From positions 9,933,207 to 9,997,206 of the forward strand of contig NC_079974.1 of the NCBI RefSeq assembly GCF_029852145.1: a DNA stretch of 64,000 bases. The letters run 5' to 3'. The DNA comes from Microplitis mediator (taxonomy: Eukaryota > Arthropoda > Insecta > Hymenoptera > Braconidae). The notes under the pieces are model-generated. The model was given only the letters and a program-made list of their open reading frames with translations, was not told the origin of the DNA and ran no database searches. Made by a program: the position numbers and the translations under genes. Below are positions 1 through 12,347 of the stretch, in pieces; within the stretch, counting starts at the first letter, position 1; the number at the start of each line of letters is the position of its first letter.

Positions 1-807
1 AAGAAATGAAGATTATCGGTAAAAAAAACATTTTCAAATCGAAAAAATGAACAAAAACCGAGAAACTACCAATTATGGTGATTTTTGACAAAATCGATAA
101 ATTTAAAGCTTCGGGGCACTAAGAAAGAAAAATCGCAGCGATTTTAGATTTTCAGGGTTTTTTCAGGACACTTTGAGGTTGAAAAAAAGTCGAAGATATC
201 CTTTGTTCATCCGCTATATCCAAAGTTATAGCAAGATTTCCGAATATCCTTAAATTTGTGAATTTTGACCTGTTTTTTACCAAACAATATCGCTTTAAAA
301 AAAATTTTTCTATCAAATGCCACTAATTTTGCCTTATAGAGAATGTTTTCCAGTTTTCAAAACCCTGCTTCCATTCTCTGTACGACCAGTACATCCGGAG
401 TTATTGATTATCAAAGCCAAAATGGGCTTTTTTGCTTTGATCAATGATAACTCGGCGCCAAATCGTCGTAGAGACTTTTTAAGGCCACCAAATTAAAGGG
501 CATAAAATTTCCGAGTAAAGTCAGACAGTCGGATTATTCAAAAAAATTTATTGTCGCCCATAGAGGTATTGAAAGACCAGCAAAAATTTTGAAAATTTTT
601 TTTTCGTTGGTTTTCTTATGATTACTCCGGAACCGTACATGATAAAAAATTTTGAGGTTCAGATCTGAAAACTAGAAACTTAAGGCTATAATTTGCCTTT
701 TTTTAGATTTTTTATACGACCATTTTTCACCGAGTTACAGCATGTTGAAAATCACCTAAAAATTTCGGATTTTTTTTCTATCCCTTAATTTCTGTGACCA
801 GTGTATT
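1..807 (+). mobile_element. Arm of Tc1/mariner-like DNA transposon or MITE (copy A)
   Basis: This stretch is the reverse complement, with scattered differences, of 33709-34510. Its right end reads CCAGTG followed by TA, and the other copy begins TA then CACTGGTCACAGAAATTAAG. That fits a terminal inverted repeat next to a TA target site, as in Tc1/mariner elements. The left end is cut by the window edge. No transposase is visible. A 101-codon open frame in the other copy (33887-34192) is broken here by stops, so the sequence is probably non-coding. Superfamily is inferred only from the end sequence and the TA. Confidence 0.5.
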
Positions 808-984
808 AACAATGTGTATTAAACCGATAATTTGAGGACAATTCTCCGAGTAAACCGATTGTTTGAGGACATTTTGATAGTTTGAGGACTGGCTGATAAT
901 TTCCTTATATCCGACCGTTACTCCCATTACGGGTCCAAACCATTAAACCGTTCACACTTTACGTGTGTGAAGAAATTCCAAAGA

Positions 985-2170
<1,186 letters not shown>

Positions 2171-2827
2171 GACACTTGGAGATGCTCGTAAAGCTCTTTG
2201 GATGAATATACCAATGACTTTGACAATGGCATTAACTATTTCTTTTGCAGGACTTGTACTTTATGCTTATTATGTAAATTGTGATCCAGTTATCGCGGGA
2301 GATATTAAGTCTTATGATATGTTAATGCCATACTTCGCAAAAAATCGCATGACCAAAATTCCTGCTCTCACTGGAATTTTCATAGCAGGTGTTTTTAGTG
2401 CAAGTCTTAGTACAGTTTCTGCAATGCTTAACTCGCTTGCAGCAATAGCTTTAGCAGATTATATAAAGCCACTATATCAGCGATTCGGCCGTCAGTTTCC
2501 TGATGAGAAAGCTGCATTTTATGGAAAAATTATGGGATTTATTATCGGGTTTGTTAGCATTTCTATTGCTTTTATAGCTTCAAGATTAGGCGCGCTCATC
2601 CAAGCAGTATTAGCTATAAACGGAGCATTCGGTGGTCCAATTCTGGGACTCTTCACTTTAGGAATGTTCGTAGAATCAGCAAACGAAACTGGAGCTGTTA
2701 TTGGCACTATTATTTCTATCTCTTGCAATATGTGGATTGCTTTTTCACCAAAACCTATTACACCTACTCTACCGATGTCCATTGACAGGTGCTTCAATTC
2801 AACGAATCTCATTCAAGAAGATATAAG
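2171..2827 (+). CDS. SLC5-type sodium/solute symporter, internal exon
   Basis: About 219 codons of a sodium:solute symporter (SSF/SLC5), a plasma-membrane protein that couples Na+ entry to uptake of small organic substrates such as monocarboxylates or vitamins. The diagnostic stretch AGVFSASLSTVSAMLNSLAA, followed by DYIKPLY, is the conserved helix motif of insect SLC5 members. Several hydrophobic helices follow (IIGFVSISIAFIAS, GAVIGTIISISCNMWIAF). The exon opens after a TTTTAG acceptor and closes at an AG/GTATTT donor, both in phase 2. Splicing from 2827 to 12348 restores an Arg codon and gives EDIR-ITSDDSSYSYVNRLSYLW, a natural symporter junction. The N-terminal half lies left of the window. 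Substrate is not determinable from this sequence. Confidence 0.87.
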
Positions 2828-4293
2828 GTATTTATAACATGCATTTCTTGCTACAGCTACTTATTCTTACATGCGTTAATATACAATTTCCAATTTCTAT
2901 CTTCAAAAAGAATGTTTTTTTTAAACAAAAAGTTAATTTGGGTAACAAAAGCTTCTAATTTAAGATTGATAAATAGCTTATATTTAACGTATTCATTTAT
3001 TTCTTTGCAAGATGATGACAATTAATAGCGCACTGACTTTACCCTACTTCGAAAATCGGACAGATGCTTGTAGCTGTATGTATAAGACCCTATACGTAAC
3101 TATAGCAGTCGTCATAAAACTCATTCATTCTTATAAAATTTCTATGGGAATTTATGAGAAACTATTGGATTCTATAAGATTTTCTGAACAGAGTACACTC
3201 ATGCGTTATGGCAACTAATCTTATAGCGTAATATTTTTATGTAGAATAAATCTGGGAAACGGTAGGCCCTGCCGGTCAGCCCCAAAACATCCTACTGTAT
3301 TCGTGTCAAGGCGCTCCAAAAAATTATTGTCAAAAAATTTTTAAACTCTTCGAGTTTGAAAATACTCTAAAGTACAGTTAAATCGTTTATTTGAGAAACC
3401 CCATAAGTCAAGAAAACAAAATTTTTCAGGAAACAAAAAAAACATTTTTTTGGAAAAACTTGACATTAAAATAATAAATAAATAATTGAATACAATAATG
3501 TTAGAGTCTCTGAAAAAGATTCCACCAAAAAAAATTTAATTTTTTAACTGAAACTACTTAAAAAAATTATTTGAAGGTCATTGACTTATGGGGTTTCTGA
3601 ACCGAACGGAAAAAAAGTTATAAAATCATTGTTTTTTAAAATTTTTCCACTCAAATCATTTATTACACTGATAAAATGAAGTATTAAATATGTATTTGAA
3701 CTCTGAAACTCGGAAATTACAAAAAATAATAATTAATTTCAACATTTTAATTAGTCAAATAACAGTCCATAATAAAACAACATTTGAAATTAATTTCCCA
3801 AAAAGCGTGAATTTTGAATAAAAAAAAAAAAAATTATTTCTGTAAAACTCAAACTTCATATGCTTATTTGAGTCATTGACTTATAGGGTTTCTCGATTAA
3901 ATGAAATCGCTGTCACCCCGTTAAATTTGTTTTAACCGCTGATTTAATAAATATTTTGATTGATTTCTAGGAGGGACATCCGAAGAACCCAAAAATGCAA
4001 AAAAAAACCCAATTTCGTAAAAAACATGACTTATGGGATTTCTCAAATAAATTATTCATATATTACTTTGAGCTCTTGAAACTCAAAAACAGTTGTCATG
4101 CCTTGCACTACGATAATTCAAAAAATCGAATAAAGACTTAAAGAAACCCCGACATTTGTGGCACCAGCGAAGCGAGTGCTGCTGGTCGGGCGGGGGGAGG
4201 GGGGGGGCGCAGACATTAAATTCATTTATGTACAAAAAAATATCATTAAACATTTTCAAAAGATATACTTTTTCATTTTTTTTAAATTATTAA
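2828..4293 (+). other. Symporter intron, left part, repeat-rich
   Basis: This is the start of the 9.5 kb intron (2828-12347). It holds a diverged copy of the TATCGGTTGACC repeat at about 3243-3310. A phrase near GACTTATGGGGTTTCT occurs near 3585, 3873 and 4027, and inverted near 3390. Poly-G and GC-rich sequence (4160-4210) abuts the next transposon. No exon was found. The open frames at 2789-3025 and 3012-3218 lack splice logic: joining 2827 to 3012 gives an immediate stop. Confidence 0.6.
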
Positions 4294-4865
4294 AGGCCCT
4301 GGGACGATAAGAATACCGAATGGGCCCAGAAAGGAATCGGACTCATAACTTCAGGAAATATAGTACCCATGAAATACTTCGATGCAGCAAGTTTCAGATT
4401 TTTATCTACTACCACGTTTGAATAAATCGAAAAATACTGAAAATTAGTCAAAATTGATATTCTCTGCGTCTTGTTAATCGAATGATCTAGTAACCGGATA
4501 TATTTTGGGGCATAATGGTAGCGTTTTGGAAAAAAAAATAAGAGCCATATTTGTCCGTAAGAACCTAAAAACAACAAGACTTTATTCTTAATTTTGATTT
4601 TTAAGCGTGTAACGATAATCGTAAAAATATGAAATTATTTTTATTGAATTCCCCATTCAATTTCTAACGAAATTATGAGCTTATGGAATTTTTTTTAAGG
4701 GTACCACATATTGAAAAAAAAATGAAATCGATTTTTAGCACAAAAATCGATTTTTTTTTTATGATTAACTTCTAAAATGATAAAATACAAAGCTTTCGTG
4801 CATATTTTACTGGTAAAACCAACGAAATAAATTCAGAACGCTCATATAAAAGTAATTGTTTACAT
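4294..4865 (+). repeat. Left long terminal inverted repeat of the ISL2EU-like element
   Basis: Matches the reverse complement of about 8755-9322 with substitutions and small indels. The apparent open frame at 4290-4577 and its partner at 9037-9264 are mirror images created by this repeat and are not genes. Confidence 0.85.
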
Positions 4866-5169
4866 ATAATGAACTATATTTATTATTATAATCTATATTT
4901 CTAACTATAATAATCAAACCTGTATCAAATACTGTTTACACAATTCAACTAGTTTTCAGATAATTTATACTTTCCCGCTCAACTTTCAGTTCATTCAGAA
5001 ACCATGAGATGGCACTATAATTTGAAACTGGTAATACTGTTTTTAGGTAGATTTTTTTTTAAATTTAACTATTGTATCTGTCTTCATGGTCGATTTTTCA
5101 AGGAATTTCGTCATAAACTATCATAATTAGTTGAGTAGAGTTCAAAAATACCATTCGTTAAAAAATTTA

Positions 5170-6274
5170 TGTATGTATATATAATATATATTAGGGTGCT
5201 TTTATTTATGCGACTATTTTTTTTTCGCTCCCATCCCGAAATTTTGTTGGAAATACCCCCAAAAAAATTCCCTGAGAGTTTGGACCTTTAATATTAATAT
5301 TAAGTACTCGACCACGGCGTGTGAAGATTTCCCATTTAAAATACACGTAAACTTGGGTTTTTGTTTTTTAAACTTCTATAACTCCGCGGCATTTTATGAT
5401 ATTATCTCGCCCAAAGTCGCGATTTTCTCAGAATTAAATGCTCTACAAAAATGCCCATTGTCGCGAAGTCGTTACTCATATAGATGGGGTACTACGGACC
5501 ACTAAATTGAATTTTTTCATAGAATTCTTGTTTTTTCTATAATATGATGTATCAAATGTACCTCTAATCCCTATGATTATCACTGGTCTTGTCATTACGA
5601 TAGCGCCCACAGTTCTTATCGGATCTTAATTAAATTTTTTACACTTATTCTACAGGCGATTATCTTGATCGAATTCGAAGATGAGCTAAATCGCTCGATT
5701 AGTTTTGAAATAATAGCTGTTTGAAAATTTTACGATTTTTTGAAAATATCAGTTTGTATTCACTATTGAAGTTCATATAACATTAAAACTAAAACTAATA
5801 GACAATTTCGGTAAAAAGTATCTTAAAGCTTGTTTAGTGAGCTTTAATTTTTTACCTTAAACTTCATATTTTGACCATTTCTTCTAATTATTTGATAGCC
5901 TTAATAATTCTAATGGAATCAAAAAAACGTTGACAATATGGTGTTCATTCTACGTAACCTATACATTTCCCATTATGATACAATTTTGTCAGTTGTATTT
6001 TATTGTGAACAAAATAACCTGTAAATTTTACAATTATTTTATATTTTGAAAGCATTTCTTTTATTATTTATGATGTTTCAATCGTACCTGTACGTCCTAT
6101 AATTATAACTGGTCTTGCCATCGTAATAGCAATCACAATTATGATCTCATACTAATTAAATTTTCTATACGTTGTTTACGTGAAGGTTAGTTTGGTACAT
6201 TACCGATATAATGTTTTCTTAAATCAACAATCTGAAGTTCTCTATCGAAAATAGCCGTTGACTTTTTTTACCCT
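5170..6274. other. Transposon interior, AT-rich, no coding sequence recognised
   Basis: Contains a TAGGGTGCTT end-like sequence at about 5192, also seen at 38583 in inverse orientation, and a block at 5590-5720 that resembles 13990-14090 and 14340-14450. The N-terminal half of the transposase would be expected near here, but I see no recognisable remnant. Confidence 0.5.
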
Positions 6275-7624
6275 CCCGGGAAAAAATGATCAGGCCTGTC
6301 CATGTCTGTTCATGCATGTTCATGTCTGTTCATGTCTGAAGTGTTAAATACAGTCAGGCCTGATCATACGTGTCCATGCCTGGTCATGTCTGTTCATGTC
6401 TGAAGCGTTAAATACAGTCAGGTCTGATCATGCCTGTTCAGGCCTGATCATGTCTGTTCATGGCTGTTCATGGTTGTTCATGTCGGAAGCGTTAACTACG
6501 CTCAGGACTGATCATACCTGCCCATGCCTGGTCATGTCTGTTCATGTCTGAAGCGTTGAATAAGCTCAGGCCTGATCAGGCCTGTTCATGCCTGGTTATA
6601 TCTGTTCATGTCTGTTCATAGATATAAAATTTTTTTGACCAAGAATTCATCACGTATAACCCGGGAAAAAAGGATCAGACCTGATCAGACATGAACAGGC
6701 ATGAGTCTTAAGACTTTCAGTACTTGAAGTTCGTACGAGACCTATTTTCCAACTCAATCTCTTAGGTCAACAGGTAATGAGGCGAACTTTCAAGCGCAAG
6801 GTCCACGGTTTGAATCCTAGACACTCCCATATTTTTTATTTTTTTTTCATTTTTATAGAAATAATTATATATAATTGTATATAGTTATGCATAATTATAT
6901 ATAATTATGTAGGACCATTTTTTATATATAATTGTTTTACCAGAATGGGCATGAACAGACATGAACAGACCTGATCAGACCTGAACATGCCTAATCAGGC
7001 ATGATCATTTTTCATGTCTGATCAGGCCTGAACATTTTTTCCCGGGTATGAACAGACATGAACAGACATAACCAGGCATGAACAGGCCTGATCAGGCCTG
7101 AGCTTATTCAACGCTTCAGACATGACCAGGCATGGGCAGGTATGATCAGTCCTGAGCGTAGTTAACGCTTCAGACATGAACAACCATGAACAGCCATGAA
7201 CAGACATGATCAGGCCTGAACAGACATGATCAGACCTGACTGTATTTAACGCTTCAGACATGAACAGACATGACCAGGCATGGGCACGTATGATCAGGCC
7301 TGACTGTATTTAACACTTCAGACATGAACAGACATGAACATGCATGAACAGACATGGACAGGCATGGACAGGTATGATCAGGCCTAAACGCATATAACGC
7401 TTCAGACATGAACAGACATGGTCAGGCATGAACAGACATGAACAGCCATGAACAGGCCTGAGTGTATTTAACGCCTCAGACATGAACAGGTATGGACAGG
7501 TATGATCAGGCCTGATCATGTCTAATTTAAGGCCTGATCATACATGAACAGGCATGATCAGGTCTAATTTCAGGCCTGATCATACATGAACAGGCATGGT
7601 CAGGCCTGATCATTTTTTCCCGGG
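6275..7624. mobile_element. Palindromic word-array (fold-back) element, CAGGCCTGATCATG family
   Basis: Both ends carry a perfect 24 bp inverted repeat beginning CCCGGGAAAAAATGATCAGG (6275-6298 and 7601-7624). The left arm (6290-6620) is built from words such as CTGTTCATG and CAGGCCTGATCA with a spacer AAGCGTTAAATACAGTC. The right arm (7047-7600) carries the same words inverted. A second pair of CCCGGG ends at 6660-6665 and 7041-7046 delimits a nested 387 bp copy. The element ends exactly where the transposase frame starts (SGQKK motif at 7625). No protein is encoded; the apparent ORFs at 7022-7261 and 7310-7519 are word-array artefacts. Mechanism of spread is unknown. Confidence 0.75.
6755..6830 (+). 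other. tRNA-like (pol III promoter-like) segment inside the word array
   Basis: CACGGTTTGAATCCTAG resembles the T-arm/B-box of a tRNA, and TTAGGTCAACAGGTAATG upstream resembles an A-box at a plausible distance. I could not fold a complete cloverleaf, so this is at most a tRNA-derived, SINE-like promoter remnant inside the nested element. Confidence 0.3.
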
Positions 7625-8449
7625 TCTGGCCAGAAAAAAGTACCGTTATGTAAGCCATTCACCATTTGTACGACAAACGGATTTATTGTAGATATGTTAG
7701 GGCCCTACCTTGCTAATGTGAATGACGCTACTATTATGAAAGACATGATTGATACTCCTAACGGTATTTGCAATCTACTGAAACCTGGTGATGTTTTTGT
7801 TGTTGATCGAGGATTTCGTGACGTTCAGGCGCACTTGGAACAAAAAGGTTATCAAGTGTTGATGATGGCATTAAAAGGCAAACGAAATCGTTTAACAACT
7901 GCTGAATCTAATGAGTCAAGATATGTCACAAAAATTCGTTGGGTAGTCGAAGAAGTTCACGGAATGCTGAAACAAAAATATCATCTACTTGACCAAAAGT
8001 TCGACAATAAAATGTTACCAAGAATTGGTAGTATTTATAAAATTGCATCATTTCTTCACAATCAGTACAACAAACGTCTAATTTTTTATGTAGAGTATTC
8101 AGATGAAATTGTTAAAATGATAGCATCTCGAAATTCTAATGATAATACACTAGCTGAAGAAGTAGACAAAAATAGTTGGCAGAGGAAAAAACTTCCATTT
8201 GAGACAATTCTGTCTCGTGATTTTGTAGATTTTCCAGAAATGACTGAAAATGAATTGAAACTTTTGTTTACTGGTTCTTATCAATATAAACAAGCAATAT
8301 CATATTTAGCTGAGATGATTGATGAATCAGAGAATTTAACAATTCAGTTTGTCAGAGATAAAACCAATATATTGAAAGCTCAAGTACAATCTCGCCATAT
8401 TGGTAAAAAGTTTACAGATGTTCCATTGATTATAAACCAAATACAATAG
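7625..8449 (+). pseudogene. DDE_Tnp_4 transposase (ISL2EU-like), 5'-truncated and frame-broken
   Basis: The frame opens directly at the word-array edge with SGQKKVPLCKPFTICT and continues through DMLGPYLANVNDA, GDVFVVDRGFRDV, KGKRNRLTTAESNESRYVTK and WVVEEVHGMLKQKYHLLD. This is the DDE core of the DDE_Tnp_4 / ISL2EU type: Asp in VVDRGF, Glu in the VVEEVHG block. The first ATG is at 7694, but homology begins upstream of it, so that ATG is not the native start. The N-terminal part, including any THAP-type DNA-binding domain and the first catalytic Asp, is missing or unrecognisable. The frame ends at 8447-8449, and the conserved C-terminal tail follows in another frame (8452-8540). A dead copy. 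Confidence 0.8.
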
Positions 8450-8451
8450 AA

Positions 8452-8540
8452 TGGAGTGGAGTATCAAGATATAGCTGCGAATGTGCTAATGGACTGAGGA
8501 CAATTGGTTGTTGTTCACACATAACTGCAATAATTTTTTA
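8452..8540 (+). pseudogene. Frameshifted C-terminal tail of the ISL2EU-like transposase
   Basis: In a frame shifted from the upstream ORF this reads WSGVSRYSCECANGLRTIGC followed by CSHITAIIFYLAHG. That is the Cys/His (SWIM-like) C-terminus that I associate with this transposase type. It shows that the stop at 8447 results from a small indel, not from a natural end. Confidence 0.7.
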
Positions 8541-8754
8541 TCTGGCGCACGGCCGATATTAGGCTAAAATCCCGAGACCAGCAGAAATACTCAGTACTTT
8601 ATTCGATAAAGACAATGTCACTACTGTGATTGATGAGATAGCGACGAAAACTAGTCATGAGTTCATAAGATTTTTATTGTTAACAGATTAATATAATTAA
8701 TATATTTTTTCATAGTTTATAATTAGATATTAATATTGACGTTATTGGATAAAG

Positions 8755-9322
8755 AACAATTACTTTTATATGAGCGTTCTGAATTTATTTCGTTGTTTTA
8801 ACCAGTACAATATTTACAAAAGCTATGTATTTTATCATTTTAGAAGTTAATCATGAAAAAAAATCGATTTTTGCGCAAAAAATCGATTTTTATTTTTTTT
8901 CGATATGTGGTATCCTTAAAAAAAATTTCATAAGCTCATAATTTCGTCGGAAATTGAATGGACAAATAAAAAAAAATAGTCTCATATTTTTACGATTATC
9001 GTAACACGCTTAAAAATCAAAATTAAGAATAAAGTCTTGTTGTTTTTAGGTTCTTACGGACAAATATGGCTCTTATTTTCTTTTCCAAAACGCTACCATT
9101 ATGCCCCAAAATATATCTGGTTACTAGATCATTCGATTAACAAGACGCAGAGAATATCAATTTTGACTAATTTTCAGTATTTTTCGATTTATTCAAACGT
9201 GGTAGTAGATAAAAATCTGAAACTTGTTGTATCGAAGTATTTCATAGATACGAATATTTCCTGAAGTTATGAGCCCGATTTCTTTCTGGGGCCGATTCTG
9301 TATTCTTATCGTCCCAGGGCCT
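8755..9322 (-). repeat. Right long terminal inverted repeat of the ISL2EU-like element
   Basis: Reverse complement of 4294-4865, ending CGTCCCAGGGCCT just before TTAA. Confidence 0.85.
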
Positions 9323-9534
9323 TTAATGTAAAAATATTAATTATAACAAATACATAATTTTTATGCATAACTCTTTCTATCGCAATGCCGTCATAATACG
9401 TTCATCATTTTGAAGTTAAATTTTTTTACATAAATGTGATGAAATGTTTCGATGTAAAATAAATATAACTATTTTCTATGTAAGAGTGCTGTAACAATAT
9501 GAACATATCCGCAACGGCTCTAGGGCAAAATAAC

Positions 9535-10475
9535 TCAGACAAATCAACTCGAACAATGACAACTCCGGACAAAACAACTCCAGGCAAAACGACTCGGTAC
9601 AAAAATAACTCCGGTCAGTACAACTCGGGTTAAGCAACATGCAAACAAAAAGTTTACTTGTCGCATTCAAATTTACTTGTCGGAGGCAGATGATCATATA
9701 ATGCACACAAATGTCGTGGAAACAGTTGAATGAGCAAACAGCTATTTGGCGAACAAAAGAGCGTGCGCTAAGATAGCACTTATATTGCATGAATGAAAAA
9801 AAAATTTTAATAAATTAACACTAATTTAACTATTATTTCATTGCATAATTTATTAAATTAAAATGTTTCAACGGCTATTGAATACAACAATACATTCATT
9901 ATTAATCAAATTGAATCAAAAGTATAGAGGTAATTTTATAGTTATTATTAATTACTTATGTATGTATATTAGTCAGTTCCAACTAAATTTATAACTTTAT
10001 AATTACGATAATAACATTTATTTATAATTTACTTAATCAACACAAAATAAAATTTCTTTTTAACTATGACTATTTTAAATCACTTTAAATCAATATTAAA
10101 TATGCTATATTAAATATGCTATAATATGTGCCCATTTTTCACATGTTTTGTGTGTATTCAATTATAAAATATATTAACATATACGCTCGAAATAGTACTG
10201 TGCCCATTTTTTACATGTTTTGTGTATATCCAATTCAGGTTGATATTTTGTCCGGGGACAAAGACTCCTATTACCCCCAACATATCTACTCATACATCAT
10301 GCAAGATTGAGCAAGCCTTAATCATACATACTCATTTTCTCTCGTAATGCCTATACTTGAAAGTAGAGAATCTATTTTCGTACCAAGTTGTTTTTGTATA
10401 GAGTTGATTTTACAAGAGTTGTAATGACCGAGTTGTTCTGACCAGGGTTATTATAGACCGAGTTATTCATGCCGG
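9535..10475. mobile_element. Inverted word-array element, AACTCGG family
   Basis: Left arm 9535-9640 repeats words of the type CAACTCGGGNCAAAA. Right arm 10385-10475 carries the complement (GACCGAGTTGTTCTGACC). The roughly 750 bp between is AT-rich and non-coding. The layout (short degenerate words in head-to-head arms around a spacer) matches the 6275-7624 element, although the words differ. Confidence 0.5.
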
Positions 10476-10484
10476 GTCCTATCC

Positions 10485-10800
10485 GAAACATTACATGGTG
10501 ATGTAATTGTGACGATAAAATAGAATCACTAAGATTATGTCACTTATATCGATTTTGTTACGTAAATCCGAGGTAATATCTAGAATGTAAAGCTAACGTT
10601 AGTATGTGATATAAATATAACGTCACTTTTAGGTCACCAATGTGATATCACTCGGTCAGTAACATGCATGTAATCTTAATGTCACATTTACGTCGCAAAT
10701 TTGACGTACCATTTACATTACAATTTATATCATCAGAATGTAAAATTTACGTTGAATTGGTTACGTTATATGTTCTCTAGATGTGATATCACTGTTACGT
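10485..10800. repeat. Degenerate repeat block with TTACGTC/GTGATATCAC words
   Basis: Words such as TGTGATATCAC, AACGTCAC, TTACGTAA and ATGTCAC and their complements recur about every 15-25 bp. No open frame. It may be another word-array element; ends not defined. Confidence 0.4.
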
Positions 10801-12347
10801 TGGTGTGTTCACCGGGATGGTACTCAATGCGATAATGTATAAGAATATATGATGATCATTCACTTCCGTGAAATACCCAAAAGTAAATATTCGATTACTT
10901 GTCTAAAAAGTTTATTGTTGAAGTGAAATAGTATATTGTGGGACAAGGGATGAAACAAGACGATTTCAGACTAGGATAAGGTTGGCTGTCCGAGGCGCAC
11001 GCGAGGGCTGACAATACCTGGAATCTGAAATCGTGTTTTATCTTGAGTCACACACTATATTTTTCATGATTACCTGCATCGTAACTTTAAGATTCAGTGT
11101 CAGCAGCCAGTAGGAAACAAGTTAATTTCAAGCCGATGATGCGGAGAACTGTTCGAGAATGAAAAATATGTGATTTACAGTCACTTATTGAATAGTAAAT
11201 AAGACAAAAATATTATTTTCACTCATTTTGTAGTAATTTTATTTGGTTAATTAAAACTGTCACTTAAAAAATAAAATGAGTAAACTGAAGTGACAAGTAA
11301 ACAAACGAAAGTAACAAGGCTGCAAATGAACATTAAATATAACTGACACCGGGCAGAAAAAATTGTGTTTTTTCCCAAGGGAAGAAACACGCATGTTTCT
11401 GCCCGTTGTGTGAAGGTATTTTCAAATTACGAATTCGCTAGCAGTTATTTGCAGCATCGGCTCAAAATTAGTTTGTTTCGGCGGGCTGTAGAGACACTGA
11501 AACTTCAGGTTTCCATCCTGGTATCATGAAAATATTCATTATCGTATGCGTGTCAAAAGTGAGATAACTCTCAATACTGTAAATCAAGAAGTTTTATTTG
11601 AAAAATGTGTTGTTAACAATATTCTATGATTTACTGAATATAAAAAAAGGAGAGAAATAGTGACAGCCGAACAAACAATGACGTGTTTGAATTTCTCAAG
11701 CACGAAGCGGTCACATGCATTTTCTAGCCGAGTTAGGTTACGCTCATCGCCTTACGCCACCGTGTTAAATCGGCCGTGCTGTAGCCAGATGTCGAACCAC
11801 GACCTTATGCATTTTCTTAGTATTAAAAAAAATTTTTTTTTAATGAGAAAATTGTTAACAATTATTTTATATGGATAAAGTTAATAATATTAAGTTGTAA
11901 ATAAAATACTCAAAGCATTAATTAAGATGAAAAATCACTTCACTCTCAACAGTTGTACCCATTCCACAAGTGGTAAAAGAGGCTACGATAGTGGCGGTAA
12001 AGAAATTCGGCAACAGCGCAGTTTGAAAAGAACTCGGACACGTGCTTGCACCGTGTGCCGGAGCGCCGCTTTCTCATACTTGGTCTCGAATATTGAAATT
12101 TAAGAATATTTTCCAAGTGTTTGATCCTTGCAAACAGAGTTTAAATTTTCAAAATAGTTCAAAGAAGAAATTAAATTTTTTTCAAAGCTACTAATTTAAG
12201 CGATTTTGAGAAAAAAAAATAAAATGTAAAAAAAAACGGCACCACGATCATTACACGACTGACAGAGGGTTGATTAGTTGTGACGCAAATTAAAAATCGT
12301 AATTCGTTTGATATGCCTAATTTACAGAGATTTTTTTTTTGTTTCAG
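10801..12347 (+). other. Symporter intron, right part
   Basis: No exon recognised up to the polypyrimidine tract and TTTCAG acceptor ending at 12347. A strong hairpin lies at 11347-11402. The open frame at 11660-11878 has no family resemblance that I can see. Confidence 0.55.
11347..11402. repeat. Strong isolated hairpin
   Basis: CGGGCAGAAA pairs with TTTCTGCCCG, and inside this GTGTTTTTTCCC pairs with GGGAAGAAACAC around a tiny AA loop. It is possibly a short MITE or a structured intronic element. There is no coding sequence. Confidence 0.6.

Larger units (their letters stand above)
4294..9322 (+). mobile_element. DNA transposon with long TIRs, ISL2EU/IS4EU-like (about 5 kb)
   Basis: About 570 bp at each end (4294-4865 and 8755-9322) are inverted copies of each other, starting AGGCCCTGGGACGATAAG and ending with its complement. 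Both ends are flanked by TTAA (4290-4293 and 9323-9326). The interior holds a broken DDE_Tnp_4 transposase frame (about 7625-8540) and a palindromic array element (6275-7624). The element sits in the symporter intron in the same orientation as the gene. Family assignment rests on the transposase core and its SWIM-like tail. The TTAA could be a 4 bp target duplication or part of the inverted repeat. Confidence 0.82.

Noticed and set aside
3012..3218. Possible symporter exon after the 2827 donor
   Set aside because: Joining it in phase gives an immediate stop; the exon at 12348 joins in phase and carries the expected RLSYLW motif.
6755..6830. Functional tRNA gene
   Set aside because: B-box-like sequence is present but no acceptor or anticodon stem pairing could be made.
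7022..7519. Two ORFs with repeated SEALNTLRPD-like peptides
   Set aside because: Caused by the regular word array; no start context or conserved domain, and frames break with the repeats.
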